Positions 26,431-35,209 are shown, numbered from the stretch's first letter. The stretch: 64,000 nt of DNA from Bacteroidales bacterium (GCA_014800895.1 JAAVFG010000025.1:18458-82457), one strand, 5' to 3'. Notes: generated from the letters alone by a model not told the origin. A program made the numbers and translations.

Positions 26431-27717
26431 ATGAGCAATAATATACCCTTGGCAGAGAGAATGCGACCGACTTCTCTGGATGATTATATCGGGCAGACTC
26501 ATCTGGTCGGTCCTGACGGGATTATCCGGAAGATGATTGAGACCGGCAGAATAAACTCTTTTATTCTCTGGGGTCCTCCCGGTGTGGGAAAAACAACATT
26601 GGCTAAAATAATAGCAAATCAGATAGAAGTGCCTTTCTACACACTTTCAGCAGTAACCTCCGGAGTTAAGGAGGTAAGGGAGGTGTTGCAAAGATGTGAG
26701 GCGGATTCAAAGAGCATGTTTGTAAAAGGCCGGCCAATTTTGTTCATAGATGAGATACACCGTTTCAATAAGAGTCAACAAGATTCACTTTTGGGCGCAG
26801 TGGAGAAAGGTACAGTGACTCTGATCGGAGCGACTACGGAAAACCCTTCTTTTGAAGTAATCCGTCCGCTACTGTCACGTGCACAAGTCTACACCCTTAA
26901 ATCATTGGAGAAAGAAGACCTTGAGGAACTCCTACATCGGGCGATAGAGAAAGATGAAGTATTAAAAAATCGCACTTTTGATATAAAATCTACAAAAGCC
27001 CTTTTTCGCCATGCTGGTGGAGACGCACGAAAGCTTCTCAACATTATCGATCTTATCGAGCAGTCCACTTCTGAGGAGAGTCACGTCCTAATCGATGATG
27101 AAATAGTGACCCAACGTCTTCAGGAGAATCCGGCGGCCTACGACAGAAACGGAGAAATGCACTATGACATAATTTCCGCCTTTATCAAATCCATCAGAGG
27201 GAGTGACCCTCATGCTGCGGTCTACTGGCTTGCAAGGATGGTAGCGGGAGGAGAAGACCCGGCTTTCATTGCCCGCCGTCTGGTAATATTAGCAGCGGAA
27301 GATATCGGACTTGCCAATCCTAATGCACTTTTGCTTGCAAACGCTACATTTGACGCGCTGAATAAGATCGGATGGCCTGAAGGACGTATCATTTTATCGG
27401 AGTGTGCCATCTATTTAGCCAACTCTCCGAAGAGCAACACCGCCTACGAAGCGATTGGAGCCGCTCTAAGCGAGGTTAAGCAGTCGGGTGACCTACCCGT
27501 ACCACTCCACCTCAGAAACGCGCCTACAAAGCTTATGAAGGACTTAGGCTACCATGACGGTTACAAATATGCACACGACTATGCCGGAAACTATGTGGAA
27601 CAACTTTATCTCCCCGAAGAATTGAAGGATAGGAAATTCTGGCATCCCGGGAATAATCCTTCAGAAGCCAAGATGCAGCAAAGATTAGATTCACTGAAGG
27701 GACAGAAGAATCTTTAA
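26431..27717 (+). CDS. rarA: Replication-associated recombination protein A (AAA+ ATPase)
   Basis: 428 residues. RarA/MgsA is a clamp-loader-like AAA+ ATPase acting at stalled replication forks. N-terminal LAERMRPTSLDDYIGQ, Walker A WGPPGVGKTTL (about 48-58), Walker B LFIDEIHRF, sensor region GATTENPSFEV and the C-terminal tetramer domain (KYAHDYAGNYVEQLYLP) are all present. Length is normal. It follows the HAD gene with a 1-bp gap. I see no terminator after it. Confidence 0.96.
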   Translation: MSNNIPLAERMRPTSLDDYIGQTHLVGPDGIIRKMIETGRINSFILWGPPGVGKTTLAKIIANQIEVPFYTLSAVTSGVKEVREVLQRCEADSKSMFVKGRPILFIDEIHRFNKSQQDSLLGAVEKGTVTLIGATTENPSFEVIRPLLSRAQVYTLKSLEKEDLEELLHRAIEKDEVLKNRTFDIKSTKALFRHAGGDARKLLNIIDLIEQSTSEESHVLIDDEIVTQRLQENPAAYDRNGEMHYDIISAFIKSIRGSDPHAAVYWLARMVAGGEDPAFIARRLVILAAEDIGLANPNALLLANATFDALNKIGWPEGRIILSECAIYLANSPKSNTAYEAIGAALSEVKQSGDLPVPLHLRNAPTKLMKDLGYHDGYKYAHDYAGNYVEQLYLPEELKDRKFWHPGNNPSEAKMQQRLDSLKGQKNL

Positions 27718-27856
27718 CAGTTGGGAAATAACCACCAAAGCTAATAAAACTTTTTTCACATTCATTTGTATTATTAATATACATTTCTTCTCGTGAAGAT
27801 TTGTATATTTTTTATATTATTTTCTGAGTTTCAATATTTATTTTTATACCATATTT

Positions 27857-28570
27857 ATGAAAAAGTTTCTTCTACTTACCGTCAGTGCTTTCCTTGGGCT
27901 TTCCTCGTTTGCGCAGTCAAAGCACAATAGCGATGATTCCTCACGCCCTTTCTTTGGAGCGCGTCTATCCATTGATGCATCCATCCCTTGCAGTATGAAG
28001 ACCGAGGTTGGAAGCGTCAAACTCTCTACAAAGCCGTTCGGCACAGGAGGAGGAGTATCTGTAGGAGGCGTGGTCAACTTTCCCATCGTTTCTAACCTTT
28101 ATGTAGAGCCGGGCATAGACCTATACTACCATACCAACTCAATCAATATGGGTAATCTCACAGGCGACCCGGAAATTGAAGACAATGATTTTTCAGCTCG
28201 CTCTCTTAGAAAATTTGGAATGCGCGTGCCGGTACAGATCGGATACAGGTATGACTTCCCTTCTTCTCAGACTGCAGTATCGGTTTTTACAGGTCCTGTA
28301 CTTAACGTTGGTTTCTCAAATGATTACTATATCACCACAAAAGAGATTGAGGGCGTGAAAGTACATAGCTCAGGCTCTATGTATGATGAGATGCAGCGTG
28401 TCAATCTCTCCTGGAGAATAGGATTTGGCGTGACATTCCTGAACAACTATTATGTGGCACTTAGCGGAGACATAGGCATGCTTAATATGTTAAAACAAAA
28501 GGATAAAGACAGCAAGATCAAAATGCATGAGAATGGCTTCCAGTTGACATTGGGATACAACTTCAAATAG
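27857..28570 (+). CDS. Outer membrane beta-barrel protein
   Basis: 237 residues with a signal peptide (MKKFLLLTVSAFLGLSSFAQS) followed by alternating aromatic strands typical of an eight-stranded porin-like barrel (ARLSIDAS, VEPGIDLYYH, QIGYRYDF, RIGFGVTFLNNYYVALSGDIG, QLTLGYNFK). The C-terminal Phe is one residue from the end (NFK), near the usual assembly signal. Family: outer membrane beta-barrel (OmpW/PorT-like); no specific substrate can be read. It is separate from rarA (139 bp) and ends at a strong terminator. Confidence 0.85.
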   Translation: MKKFLLLTVSAFLGLSSFAQSKHNSDDSSRPFFGARLSIDASIPCSMKTEVGSVKLSTKPFGTGGGVSVGGVVNFPIVSNLYVEPGIDLYYHTNSINMGNLTGDPEIEDNDFSARSLRKFGMRVPVQIGYRYDFPSSQTAVSVFTGPVLNVGFSNDYYITTKEIEGVKVHSSGSMYDEMQRVNLSWRIGFGVTFLNNYYVALSGDIGMLNMLKQKDKDSKIKMHENGFQLTLGYNFK

Positions 28571-28598
28571 CATTAAAGCTGTCAGAAACATCAAAAGT

Positions 28599-28636
28599 AA
28601 AGGCGACATTCGTGGAACATGAATGTCGCCTTTTTT
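28599..28636 (+). terminator. Terminator after the beta-barrel gene
   Basis: AGGCGACATTC / GAATGTCGCCT stem of 11 bp flanked by A and T runs (TTTTTT). Confidence 0.88.
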
Positions 28637-28641
28637 ATATA

Positions 28642-28655
28642 AAATTGGTCAATAT
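28642..28655 (-). repeat. Dispersed 14-mer, copy 1 (inverted)
   Basis: AAATTGGTCAATAT; its reverse complement ATATTGACCAATTT occurs exactly at 30251-30264, and a 12-base part occurs at 29017-29028. Confidence 0.5.
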
Positions 28656-29016
28656 TCACCTAAATTCAGAACATTTATCAAATACTGAATATTTAAATAA
28701 ATATAAATATTATATACAAAATATTTCATTCCTTTCCTTACTATTTTACCATACACAGATAGCATCAAAAAACATACTACTGAAGCATACCACCCCACTC
28801 ATCTCCATGCTTAATATCATCTTTTCCCATATGGCGTACAATCCATATGTAATATCAATGATATGGATCTAATTAGAGCTAAAACCAACATCCTACCTTA
28901 TGGGAGGTTGACACCGACAACCATTTCACAAGTGACGAGTAGAGAATAATGATAAGAGTCAAACGAAAGATCCAAAAATAGACTCAAAATATCAGGAAAA
29001 GGGTCTAAACATCTAT

Positions 29017-29028
29017 TTGACCAATTTT
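29017..29028 (+). repeat. Dispersed motif, copy 2
   Basis: TTGACCAATTTT, 12 bases shared with the reverse complement of copy 1. Confidence 0.45.
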
Positions 29029-29080
29029 AAGCTCCCATTTACATTTGTAATAAACATCTTGATAATTACCAAATTACATT

Positions 29081-29105
29081 AAAAAAGCCCCATTTTTAGG
29101 GGCTT
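29081..29105 (-). terminator. Terminator after the XRE gene
   Basis: AAGCCCC / GGGGCTT stem with a 7-nt loop; on the minus strand it is followed by a T run (complement of AAAAAA at 29081-29086). Confidence 0.8.
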
Positions 29106-29167
29106 GAGAATCGGATATTTTAATTTATCTTGACAATCGGACAGAAATATAAAAAAGAAAAATGTAG

Positions 29168-29716
29168 TTAACGACCGTTTTTTCCATTTTGTGAACCCGG
29201 GTAGAAAGTCTCAAAGGTCGAATCATCATAATACACCGTAATTGAGGCAACCTTTCTGGGAGTCTTTCTTAATTTGTCTAACTCTCTACGTAATTCCTCA
29301 ATCTCGGCATCCTTTTCTATCAGCATACTTTCTAAGTTCGAACTGACTGTACGCGAAGCAGCCGGTTGAGAACTCCGTTTACTCTCCGTCGGAGTACGTT
29401 CAAAATCAGAAAATCCGTCTGAAAATACAGGTTGTCCGGCATTAATATTATCAGAGAGATCTGAGCTATCATCCTTATCCTCATCATTATTCACCAACAT
29501 AGACCCCTCTCCAAAGAGAAGCCAAACAATAGATAATTGAGGGAAGGCGGTATGAATCTGACCTATCAGCACATCGCTGATCTTCTTATTGCGCCCGGTC
29601 AGCAACTGAGAGAGTGTAGGACGAGCTATGCCGCACTGATCAGCGAACTGAGAGCTGGTGAGTCCAAGACTATCCATGAACCCTTTTAGACGAATTGCGA
29701 CATTTTCTTCCTGCAT
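29168..29716 (-). CDS. XRE-family helix-turn-helix regulator
   Basis: 182 residues. Residues 5-65 form a Cro/CI-type HTH (FADQCGIARPTLSQLLTGRNKKISD). A polar, Ser/Asp-rich linker (about 75-120), a short coiled coil (EKDAEIEELRRELDKLRK, about 135-152) and a C-terminal beta-like segment (ITVYYDDSTFETF) follow. The domain order resembles a common Bacteroidales regulator type. It is monocistronic, with its own terminator. Its promoter contains TTTGCAAA between the -33 and -7 boxes, and a perfect 12-bp palindrome further upstream, so self-repression is likely. No phage genes adjoin it. The target genes are unknown. Confidence 0.88.
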   Translation of the reverse strand: MQEENVAIRLKGFMDSLGLTSSQFADQCGIARPTLSQLLTGRNKKISDVLIGQIHTAFPQLSIVWLLFGEGSMLVNNDEDKDDSSDLSDNINAGQPVFSDGFSDFERTPTESKRSSQPAASRTVSSNLESMLIEKDAEIEELRRELDKLRKTPRKVASITVYYDDSTFETFYPGSQNGKNGR

Positions 29717-29747
29717 TTATGATTTTAATTTTCTAAATTTGAGTATA

Positions 29748-29778
29748 CAAAAGTAATAATAATTTTGCAAATTTCAAA
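29748..29778 (-). promoter_or_regulatory. Promoter of the XRE gene with an embedded palindrome
   Basis: On the minus strand TTTG (29775-29778), 19-bp spacer, TACTTTTG (29748-29755). The palindrome TTTGCAAA (29764-29771) lies in the spacer, where a bound repressor would block polymerase. Confidence 0.65.
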
Positions 29779-29804
29779 CTTAAATTTCCAAATTCTTAAT
29801 TATT

Positions 29805-29816
29805 AATTTGCAAATT
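29805..29816. promoter_or_regulatory. Perfect palindrome, probable XRE operator
   Basis: AATTTGCAAATT is fully self-complementary. Related sites are TTTGCAAA (centre 29767.5) and ATTTGCAATTTACAAAT (29826-29842). The first two centres are 43 bp apart and the next is about 20 bp further, near multiples of the helical turn. Confidence 0.5.
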
Positions 29817-30250
29817 TGCGTTTAGATTTGCAATTTACAAATTTACATTCAAATCTTAATTTCTTAACCAGTACTTTAGCTTAGAATACTGTTTCCATAC
29901 GTTTATAAGCAGTTACAACCATTAAAATCGATATACCACATCATACATGAAAAATCTATCTATTTACTTAAAACATCTGCGAATATACTTAGTTAAATTA
30001 TTGATATAAGAGACTATACAATAAAGTAAAACAAATGTTAAAAGGATTTTAATGAAAATGTAAAGAGAAGATGGAGAGTACTATTTACAGTTAACAAATA
30101 TAGGTTTACATTTTAATATAGAATAGTTAATTTAGATTCTAAAACAACAATTATAAATTAAATAACAATATTAATTTGTAAATGTTTAAATGTAATTAAA
30201 ATTGATTTGCGTAATTAAATAGGTCGCTTAACCCCAAAATGTATCATCCC

Positions 30251-30264
30251 ATATTGACCAATTT
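30251..30264 (+). repeat. Dispersed 14-mer, copy 3
   Basis: ATATTGACCAATTT, exact reverse complement of copy 1 about 1.6 kb away on the other side of the XRE gene. Confidence 0.5.
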
Positions 30265-30621
30265 ATGATTTGGGATCTATAACAATTATTTCGACTTCCT
30301 TCTTCGATTTAAGCTTAACCCTACCCTATTCCTATCCTACATATAGATTTCTGATTTTTTTAATCGATTAACCGTTCTGAAGGATGTATTACTGTATATT
30401 CGCTGGAGAGGAATCCAATTTTCAATTCTCAACGCCTTAATTTTACAATTTTAAATAGTAAATTCCCTTATTTTCAGTCTATTTGCATTCTTTTGATTGG
30501 GAAATAATTTTGGATCAAATAGATTTATTAGGGCTTGAAATAGATGCAAGAACGATTTAGAGTGAAATAATAGCTGGTGTGTTACCCGTGCAAGATAGAA
30601 GAATAGAGTTATATTAAAAGA

Positions 30622-30681
30622 AAAAGGGAGGATGAGGATGTTCCAAAGCAAATGAAATACTTTGCAACACCCCCATCCTCT
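30622..30681 (-). terminator. Terminator after the GNAT gene
   Basis: Long imperfect hairpin closed by GAGGATG / CATCCTC (30628-30634 and 30674-30680), with AAAG/CTTT inner pairing; on the minus strand CCCTTTTTCTTTT follows. Confidence 0.6.
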
Positions 30682-30713
30682 CTATGTTGAGTATGGTATG
30701 AATTTATAGAGGC

Positions 30714-32054
30714 TTAATCCAGTAATAACGAGATCCGACCATTAATCGCCGGAAGCCCGAAAGTCTCCTCTATTATATTGTCTATATCCGGTTTCCGAAA
30801 GAGTAACTCTCCAAGATCATGTTCACTCATGATTATTTTCTCATATCCCCCTTTATCCCTTACATACATTAATTTTCTATTTTTATTCTCTCTACTTTCC
30901 AAGATGTCGTGCGAATCATACTCTATTTCATAATCTAACTCCCTTTTATTCACATGTCCATCTTTTGCTGAAAATTCGATGATTTTATCGTCATTTGCTT
31001 GACGCATGAGAATCGAATATTTTACGTCGTTCCTATGTTTGGCTTGAAATTTTAGAATCTCGTAAATAGAGATAATTTTTACCATTCCATAGATTTCAGA
31101 GAAACGATTTGGATTATATACCCTCTCCATCATACCGACCGCTCCTACTTGAGCAGCTCCCGGTAATACCGAACTGTAAAGAGGATTCCATATAGTTTTC
31201 TCCGCATGTCGATCATACCCATATTGACGAATAGTAAGGGAGCGATCTTCGCTCTTACTGATCACTTTCTCACGAATCTTACAAAGTGAAGCATAGTTTT
31301 CAGTATATCTACCTTTCTCTATGCTCTCCTCATTTGTTACATCATAGAAGGCAACCCCGGAGACCTTCATCTCCTGATTACGGCATACAATAATAAAGCT
31401 GTTTGATAATAACGCTTCATCTATAACTATGCCGATCTGCTTTTCAGTCTGATATAATGAAAGACCTCTTTGTGCATCCTGACACCTCATAATAAAAGTC
31501 GTTATTTCACTCTTTTCATCTTCTGAAAGTTGGATCTTATTATCTATAATGAAAGCTTGCAGACCATAAAAATAAGACTCCTTCAAACTTCTGGACGCCT
31601 TATTTTCCTCCAATAACGAGGACAGATACTCGCGTTTGAAGTCGTGAATTGAAGTAAAATGAAAGCTATTTCTGTAGAAGCCTGCAATGTATCCTCGGTC
31701 AGAATAATACCTTCTTAAACCGCCGTCAGCAGGAATCAGAAACATAAAAGCTATTCCTTTTATACGCATTTTATACTCAATTCTATCCATCAGAGCGGTC
31801 ATAATTCCTTTATTCCGATGTTTTAAAGATGTAGAAAGTCCGCATAAATAAACACTATTTATGGTATTTTTATTATTTCCAAATGTATATGGAATAGCAA
31901 TAAGCGATGCTATTATCTGCCCATTTTCTTCTTCATATTCGATATAATCGGGGTCAAAATAGGCATCAAAAACAAGTCTGATATAGGCGTCATTATCATG
32001 AAAGTTCTCCTTCCATAATGACATCATCTGGCGTTTAACTTCTTCGATTTTCAT
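30714..32054 (-). CDS. Eis-like GNAT acetyltransferase
   Basis: 446 residues from the ATG at 32054; a TTG at 32069 would add five residues. The N-terminal GNAT domain (about 1-150) shows the acetyl-CoA loop in STSLKHRNKGIMTALM and the RYYSDRGY pattern. A second acetyltransferase-like half and a C-terminal SCP2-like region follow, the three-part layout of the enhanced intracellular survival (Eis) family. Known members acetylate amines on peptides or aminoglycosides; the substrate here is unknown. It is single, faces away from the alpha/beta hydrolase gene, and lies downstream of the AT-rich XRE region. Confidence 0.82.
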   Translation of the reverse strand: MKIEEVKRQMMSLWKENFHDNDAYIRLVFDAYFDPDYIEYEEENGQIIASLIAIPYTFGNNKNTINSVYLCGLSTSLKHRNKGIMTALMDRIEYKMRIKGIAFMFLIPADGGLRRYYSDRGYIAGFYRNSFHFTSIHDFKREYLSSLLEENKASRSLKESYFYGLQAFIIDNKIQLSEDEKSEITTFIMRCQDAQRGLSLYQTEKQIGIVIDEALLSNSFIIVCRNQEMKVSGVAFYDVTNEESIEKGRYTENYASLCKIREKVISKSEDRSLTIRQYGYDRHAEKTIWNPLYSSVLPGAAQVGAVGMMERVYNPNRFSEIYGMVKIISIYEILKFQAKHRNDVKYSILMRQANDDKIIEFSAKDGHVNKRELDYEIEYDSHDILESRENKNRKLMYVRDKGGYEKIIMSEHDLGELLFRKPDIDNIIEETFGLPAINGRISLLLD

Positions 32055-32136
32055 ATTTTTATAACTCAATTTTTCTCTCTTTTGTTCCCCTCTCTCACCC
32101 TCTTTTTACCAACTTATTTTATTTTATTCCTATTCT

Positions 32137-32168
32137 TTTGTGGTTTTGGCTCATTATGCTTAACTTTA
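32137..32168 (+). promoter_or_regulatory. Promoter for the hydrolase-MurF-like operon
   Basis: TTTG (32137-32140), 20-bp spacer, TAACTTTA (32161-32168; last base deviates from TAnnTTTG). Confidence 0.5.
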
Positions 32169-32211
32169 CATCTATTTTAAGAGATTTTCAGTAGATTAAA
32201 TACAGAAGCAG

Positions 32212-32982
32212 ATGGAAAAGAATATCGTGATCGACGGGCTGAATCTTCATTATGACGAGACAGGTCCGGACGGAGCGCAACCTGTAATATTAATGCATGG
32301 CTGGGGGTGTAATTACACTACCGTTGCCTCCATAGCGAATGCTATAAATACAAAAATGAAAGTTTATTCACTCGATCTCCCCGGACATGGGAAAAGCCAG
32401 GAGCCGCCTGAACCGTGGGGTATAGAGAAATTCACACAGCTGGTAGAAAATTTCATGGAGAAGATGAATATATCCAATCCCGTTCTTATAGGTCACTCTT
32501 TCGGCGGACGTATCTCCATACTCCTCTCTTCAAGAAGGGATGTAAAGAAAGTGGTATTGGTGGATGCAGCCGGGATAAAGCCCTCGCGGAGCTTGAAATA
32601 TTACACTAAGGTGTATTCATTCAAGACCGCAAAAAAGCTACTCCCTATCATATTGGGAAAGAAAAAGGGCGAAGAAATGATAAATAGATGGAGAGGAAAA
32701 GCAGGGTCTGCTGATTATCGTAACTCCTCACCTATAATGAGAGCCGTAATGAGTATTTGCGTCAACGAAGATCTCAAGCATGTGATGCCCTCTATCAAGG
32801 CGCCGACTCTTCTTATTTGGGGCGAAAAGGATACTGCCACTCCTCTTAAAGATGCCAAAACCATGGAGCGACTTATTCCTGATGCCGGCTTGGTAAGTTT
32901 CGAGGAGGCAGGTCATTACTCTTTCCTTGATAATCCCGGACAATTTCGTGCTGTGATACAATCTTTCCTTCTTAAAGATTAG
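32212..32982 (+). CDS. Alpha/beta hydrolase
   Basis: 256 residues. The oxyanion segment is LMHGWGCNY, the nucleophile Ser is in IGHSFGGRIS (about 97), the acid is Asp in IWGEKDTAT (about 207) and His is in EEAGHYSFLDNP (about 236). There is no signal peptide, so it acts in the cytosol. The class includes esterases, haloalkane dehalogenases and C-C hydrolases; the substrate cannot be told. It precedes the membrane MurF-like ligase by 45 bp, forming a two-gene unit with its own promoter. This pairing is known to me from other Bacteroidales and some Firmicutes. Confidence 0.85.
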   Translation: MEKNIVIDGLNLHYDETGPDGAQPVILMHGWGCNYTTVASIANAINTKMKVYSLDLPGHGKSQEPPEPWGIEKFTQLVENFMEKMNISNPVLIGHSFGGRISILLSSRRDVKKVVLVDAAGIKPSRSLKYYTKVYSFKTAKKLLPIILGKKKGEEMINRWRGKAGSADYRNSSPIMRAVMSICVNEDLKHVMPSIKAPTLLIWGEKDTATPLKDAKTMERLIPDAGLVSFEEAGHYSFLDNPGQFRAVIQSFLLKD

Positions 32983-33027
32983 TAACTCATAAATGCAATC
33001 TAATACATTAAGCTAAATAAATATTTT

Positions 33028-34617
33028 ATGAATGTTCTACTCATTGTCATCTATGTGATATGCGGCATCTACATGGTGCTGAATTTCAAATATGACATCC
33101 AGATGTTCCAACAGAACAGTTATCGTATTCCTCGCTATTGGAAATGGTTGAAACGAAACTTAGGCTCATCATGGAGATTGGTGGATATTGCATGTCTTTT
33201 CATGTTATTTTCCACTCTCATCCCTAACGTGGCAGCCACTTTCATTATCGCTGGAGTGGCAATCGTGAAATCAATTCTTATATTCAGGAAGAAGTATAAG
33301 AAACCATTAGTTTTCACACGCCGTGTATGGAGACTTTACATTGTGACAGCTCTCCTTTCTATTGCGGCATTTGTATTGATGGCAACCCTCCCGGGAATAG
33401 GAAATGTGCAGTATCCTCAATTTGTAATAGCACTTGGTGTCCTGCTTCTTCTGACCATCTGCTCTTTCATTCCGCTTATCCTTGCAGATATTATTCTGAT
33501 GCCTGTAGAAGCAGCTATCAATCGACGCTATATAAATGATGCTAAAAGAATCTTACGCTCCATGCCCGATTTGAATATTGTAGGAATTACAGGATCTTTT
33601 GGAAAAACAAGCACGAAGCATTATCTTCAGCGCATACTTTCCGAGAAGTTTGACGTACTTATTACCCCTGGCTCCTTCAATACTCCTATGGGTGTGGTTC
33701 GCACCATCAGGGAATACCTCAAACCCTATAATGAAATATTCATCTGCGAGATGGGCGCAAAGCAGAAAGGTGATATAAAAGAAATATGTGACATCGTTCA
33801 TCCCAACTGTGGAATCATCACTGCTGTCGGTCCCATGCATCTTGAATCATTCAAGTCAATAGAAAACGTTCAGTCTACCAAATTTGAATTAGCAGACGCT
33901 ATCCCTGCTGGTGGATTTATCGTAATCAATAATGACTTTGAATATTGTGCCAATCGATATGTGCACAATGTCACTCCTATCCGTTATGGCATTACCAACC
34001 CCGAAGGGTGTGATTACATCGCCACTGACATTCACTATTCCCCCCTTGGCACCCGCTTTACCGTAAAAGGGAAAGATGGTCTTAATCTTAATCTGGAAAC
34101 CTCTCTCCTCGGTGAAGCTAATATCTCCGACCTTCTTGCAGCTGTAGTGATGGCATGGCAGTTAGGAGTAGAACCTGATCAGATATCCTATGCCGTAAAA
34201 TCTATACATCAGGTGGAGCATCGTTTGAGCATGAAACAGACCCCGGGAAGCGTCACCATTATTGATGACGCCTTCAATTCAAATCCGGTGGGATCTAAAA
34301 TGGCAGTGGATGTCCTTGCACATTTCAATGATGGTAAACGTATCATCGTTACTCCCGGGATGATTGAATTAGGAGCTCAGCAGGATGAGCTAAATGAGAA
34401 GTTAGGAAAGTATATAGGCGAGAAACTCGATGTTGCCATTATAGTCGGAGAATATAACCGTGAGGCACTCGACCGAGGCATACGCTCTACCGATTTCAAC
34501 ACCGAGAATCTTCACCTTGTCTCCTCCTTCAATGAAGCTCAACAGGTATTGGCTAAGATCCTCGCAAAAGGCGATACCGTCCTATATGAAAATGATCTCC
34601 CCGATACATTTAAATAA
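33028..34617 (+). CDS. Membrane-anchored MurF-like Mur ligase
   Basis: 529 residues. Unlike soluble MurF, the first about 165 residues hold roughly four to five membrane segments (starting MNVLLIVIYVICGIYMVLNF, then VAATFIIAGVAIVK, IVTALLSIAAFVLMA, FVIALGVLLLLTICSFIPLILADIIL). A Mur ligase then follows: ATP loop GITGSFGKTSTKH (about 187-199), EMGAKQKGDI, the FEL/KFE-type Lys region STKFELADA, INNDF, and DDAFNSNPVGSKMA (about 412-425), matching the DDxYNANP motif of MurF. The C-terminal domain ends with GDTVLYENDLPD. It is predicted to form a peptide-type bond to a carboxylate on an ATP-dependent basis; the true substrates are unknown, and canonical MurF is expected elsewhere. Confidence 0.88.
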   Translation: MNVLLIVIYVICGIYMVLNFKYDIQMFQQNSYRIPRYWKWLKRNLGSSWRLVDIACLFMLFSTLIPNVAATFIIAGVAIVKSILIFRKKYKKPLVFTRRVWRLYIVTALLSIAAFVLMATLPGIGNVQYPQFVIALGVLLLLTICSFIPLILADIILMPVEAAINRRYINDAKRILRSMPDLNIVGITGSFGKTSTKHYLQRILSEKFDVLITPGSFNTPMGVVRTIREYLKPYNEIFICEMGAKQKGDIKEICDIVHPNCGIITAVGPMHLESFKSIENVQSTKFELADAIPAGGFIVINNDFEYCANRYVHNVTPIRYGITNPEGCDYIATDIHYSPLGTRFTVKGKDGLNLNLETSLLGEANISDLLAAVVMAWQLGVEPDQISYAVKSIHQVEHRLSMKQTPGSVTIIDDAFNSNPVGSKMAVDVLAHFNDGKRIIVTPGMIELGAQQDELNEKLGKYIGEKLDVAIIVGEYNREALDRGIRSTDFNTENLHLVSSFNEAQQVLAKILAKGDTVLYENDLPDTFK

Positions 34618-34690
34618 TACCTCCTTCTTACATATATCTCGATAAAATGCAATAAAATTACCACCGATTTATTACGTTTTATCATACAAA

Positions 34691-34741
34691 AAAGGCTTTG
34701 ACAAAATTCGCTATATAGCGTCTCGTCAAAGCCTTTCTCAT
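34691..34741. terminator. Terminator after the MurF-like gene, probably bidirectional
   Basis: AAAGGCTTTGAC / GTCAAAGCCTTT outer stem enclosing the palindrome CGCTATATAGCG (34709-34720). A run of A's precedes and T-rich sequence follows, so it can also end minus-strand transcripts from the DUF488 gene. Confidence 0.8.
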
Positions 34742-34849
34742 TATTTTATCTCTTCGGTATGTTACCTGTAAAACTTTTAAGGATAGAATCATTATTATAT
34801 ATTTCTAATCTCATTATTTATACCTATTCTTGATAAGACAACTCCGCAA

Positions 34850-35209
34850 TTAAGCATTCTCCATCAGTTTCTCGCGCACTACTACAGCATTATTGTGTTC
34901 GTGGTCATGAGAAGAAAACAGTAAGGTTACAAACGGCTTATCTGCAATCTCGCTCTTAAGAGTTTCGAATGCTGGATTCTTTTCTAATTCATTGGCATAC
35001 CTTTTGAAAAATTCTTCCCATCTGCCATCCGGATCTTCGTGAAACCATTCCCTTAATTCAGTGGAAGGAGCGATCTCCTTTTCCCAAAGGTCATAGTGAA
35101 ATGTTTCGTGAGAGAGTCCGCGAGGCCATAAACGATCTATATATATCCTAAATCCATCGTCTGCACTCTCCGGATCGTAAGCTCTTTTAAGATAAATTGT
35201 GTTTTTCAT
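34850..35209 (-). CDS. DUF488 family protein (YeaO-like)
   Basis: 119 residues. It shows the family pattern: IYIDRLWPRGL near residues 20-30, a conserved Trp-rich centre (LREWFHEDPDGRWEEFFKRY) and TLLFSSHDHEHNNAVV near the C-terminus. The function of the family is unknown, although a link to heavy metals has been suggested for YeaO homologues. It is a single gene between a converging terminator and the tRNA-Ala terminator. Confidence 0.88.
   Translation of the reverse strand: MKNTIYLKRAYDPESADDGFRIYIDRLWPRGLSHETFHYDLWEKEIAPSTELREWFHEDPDGRWEEFFKRYANELEKNPAFETLKSEIADKPFVTLLFSSHDHEHNNAVVVREKLMENA

Larger units (their letters stand above)
28571..29167. other. Gene-free AT-rich stretch between barrel gene and XRE gene
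   Basis: About 600 bp. It contains the barrel gene's terminator (28599-28636), two copies of a TTGACCAATTT motif (28642 inverted, 29017 direct) and the XRE gene's terminator (29081-29105). No convincing reading frame or RNA gene is seen. The one longer ORF (28612-28872) starts inside the terminator and has biased composition. Confidence 0.6.
29717..30713. other. Long very AT-rich intergenic region
   Basis: About 1 kb with no credible gene. It holds the XRE promoter and palindromes (29748-29845), one copy of the dispersed 14-mer (30251-30264) and the GNAT gene's terminator (30622-30681). The rest is low-complexity A/T with many short ATTTGC/AATTTA motifs; nothing resembles a decayed known gene to my eye. 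Confidence 0.6.

Noticed and set aside
28612..28872. 86-residue plus-strand ORF
   Set aside because: It starts inside the terminator hairpin of the preceding gene, is rich in Ile/Tyr/Asn from A/T sequence and has no promoter or family likeness.
30451..30651. 66-residue minus-strand ORF
   Set aside because: It overlaps the GNAT terminator and has low-complexity composition with no recognisable domain.
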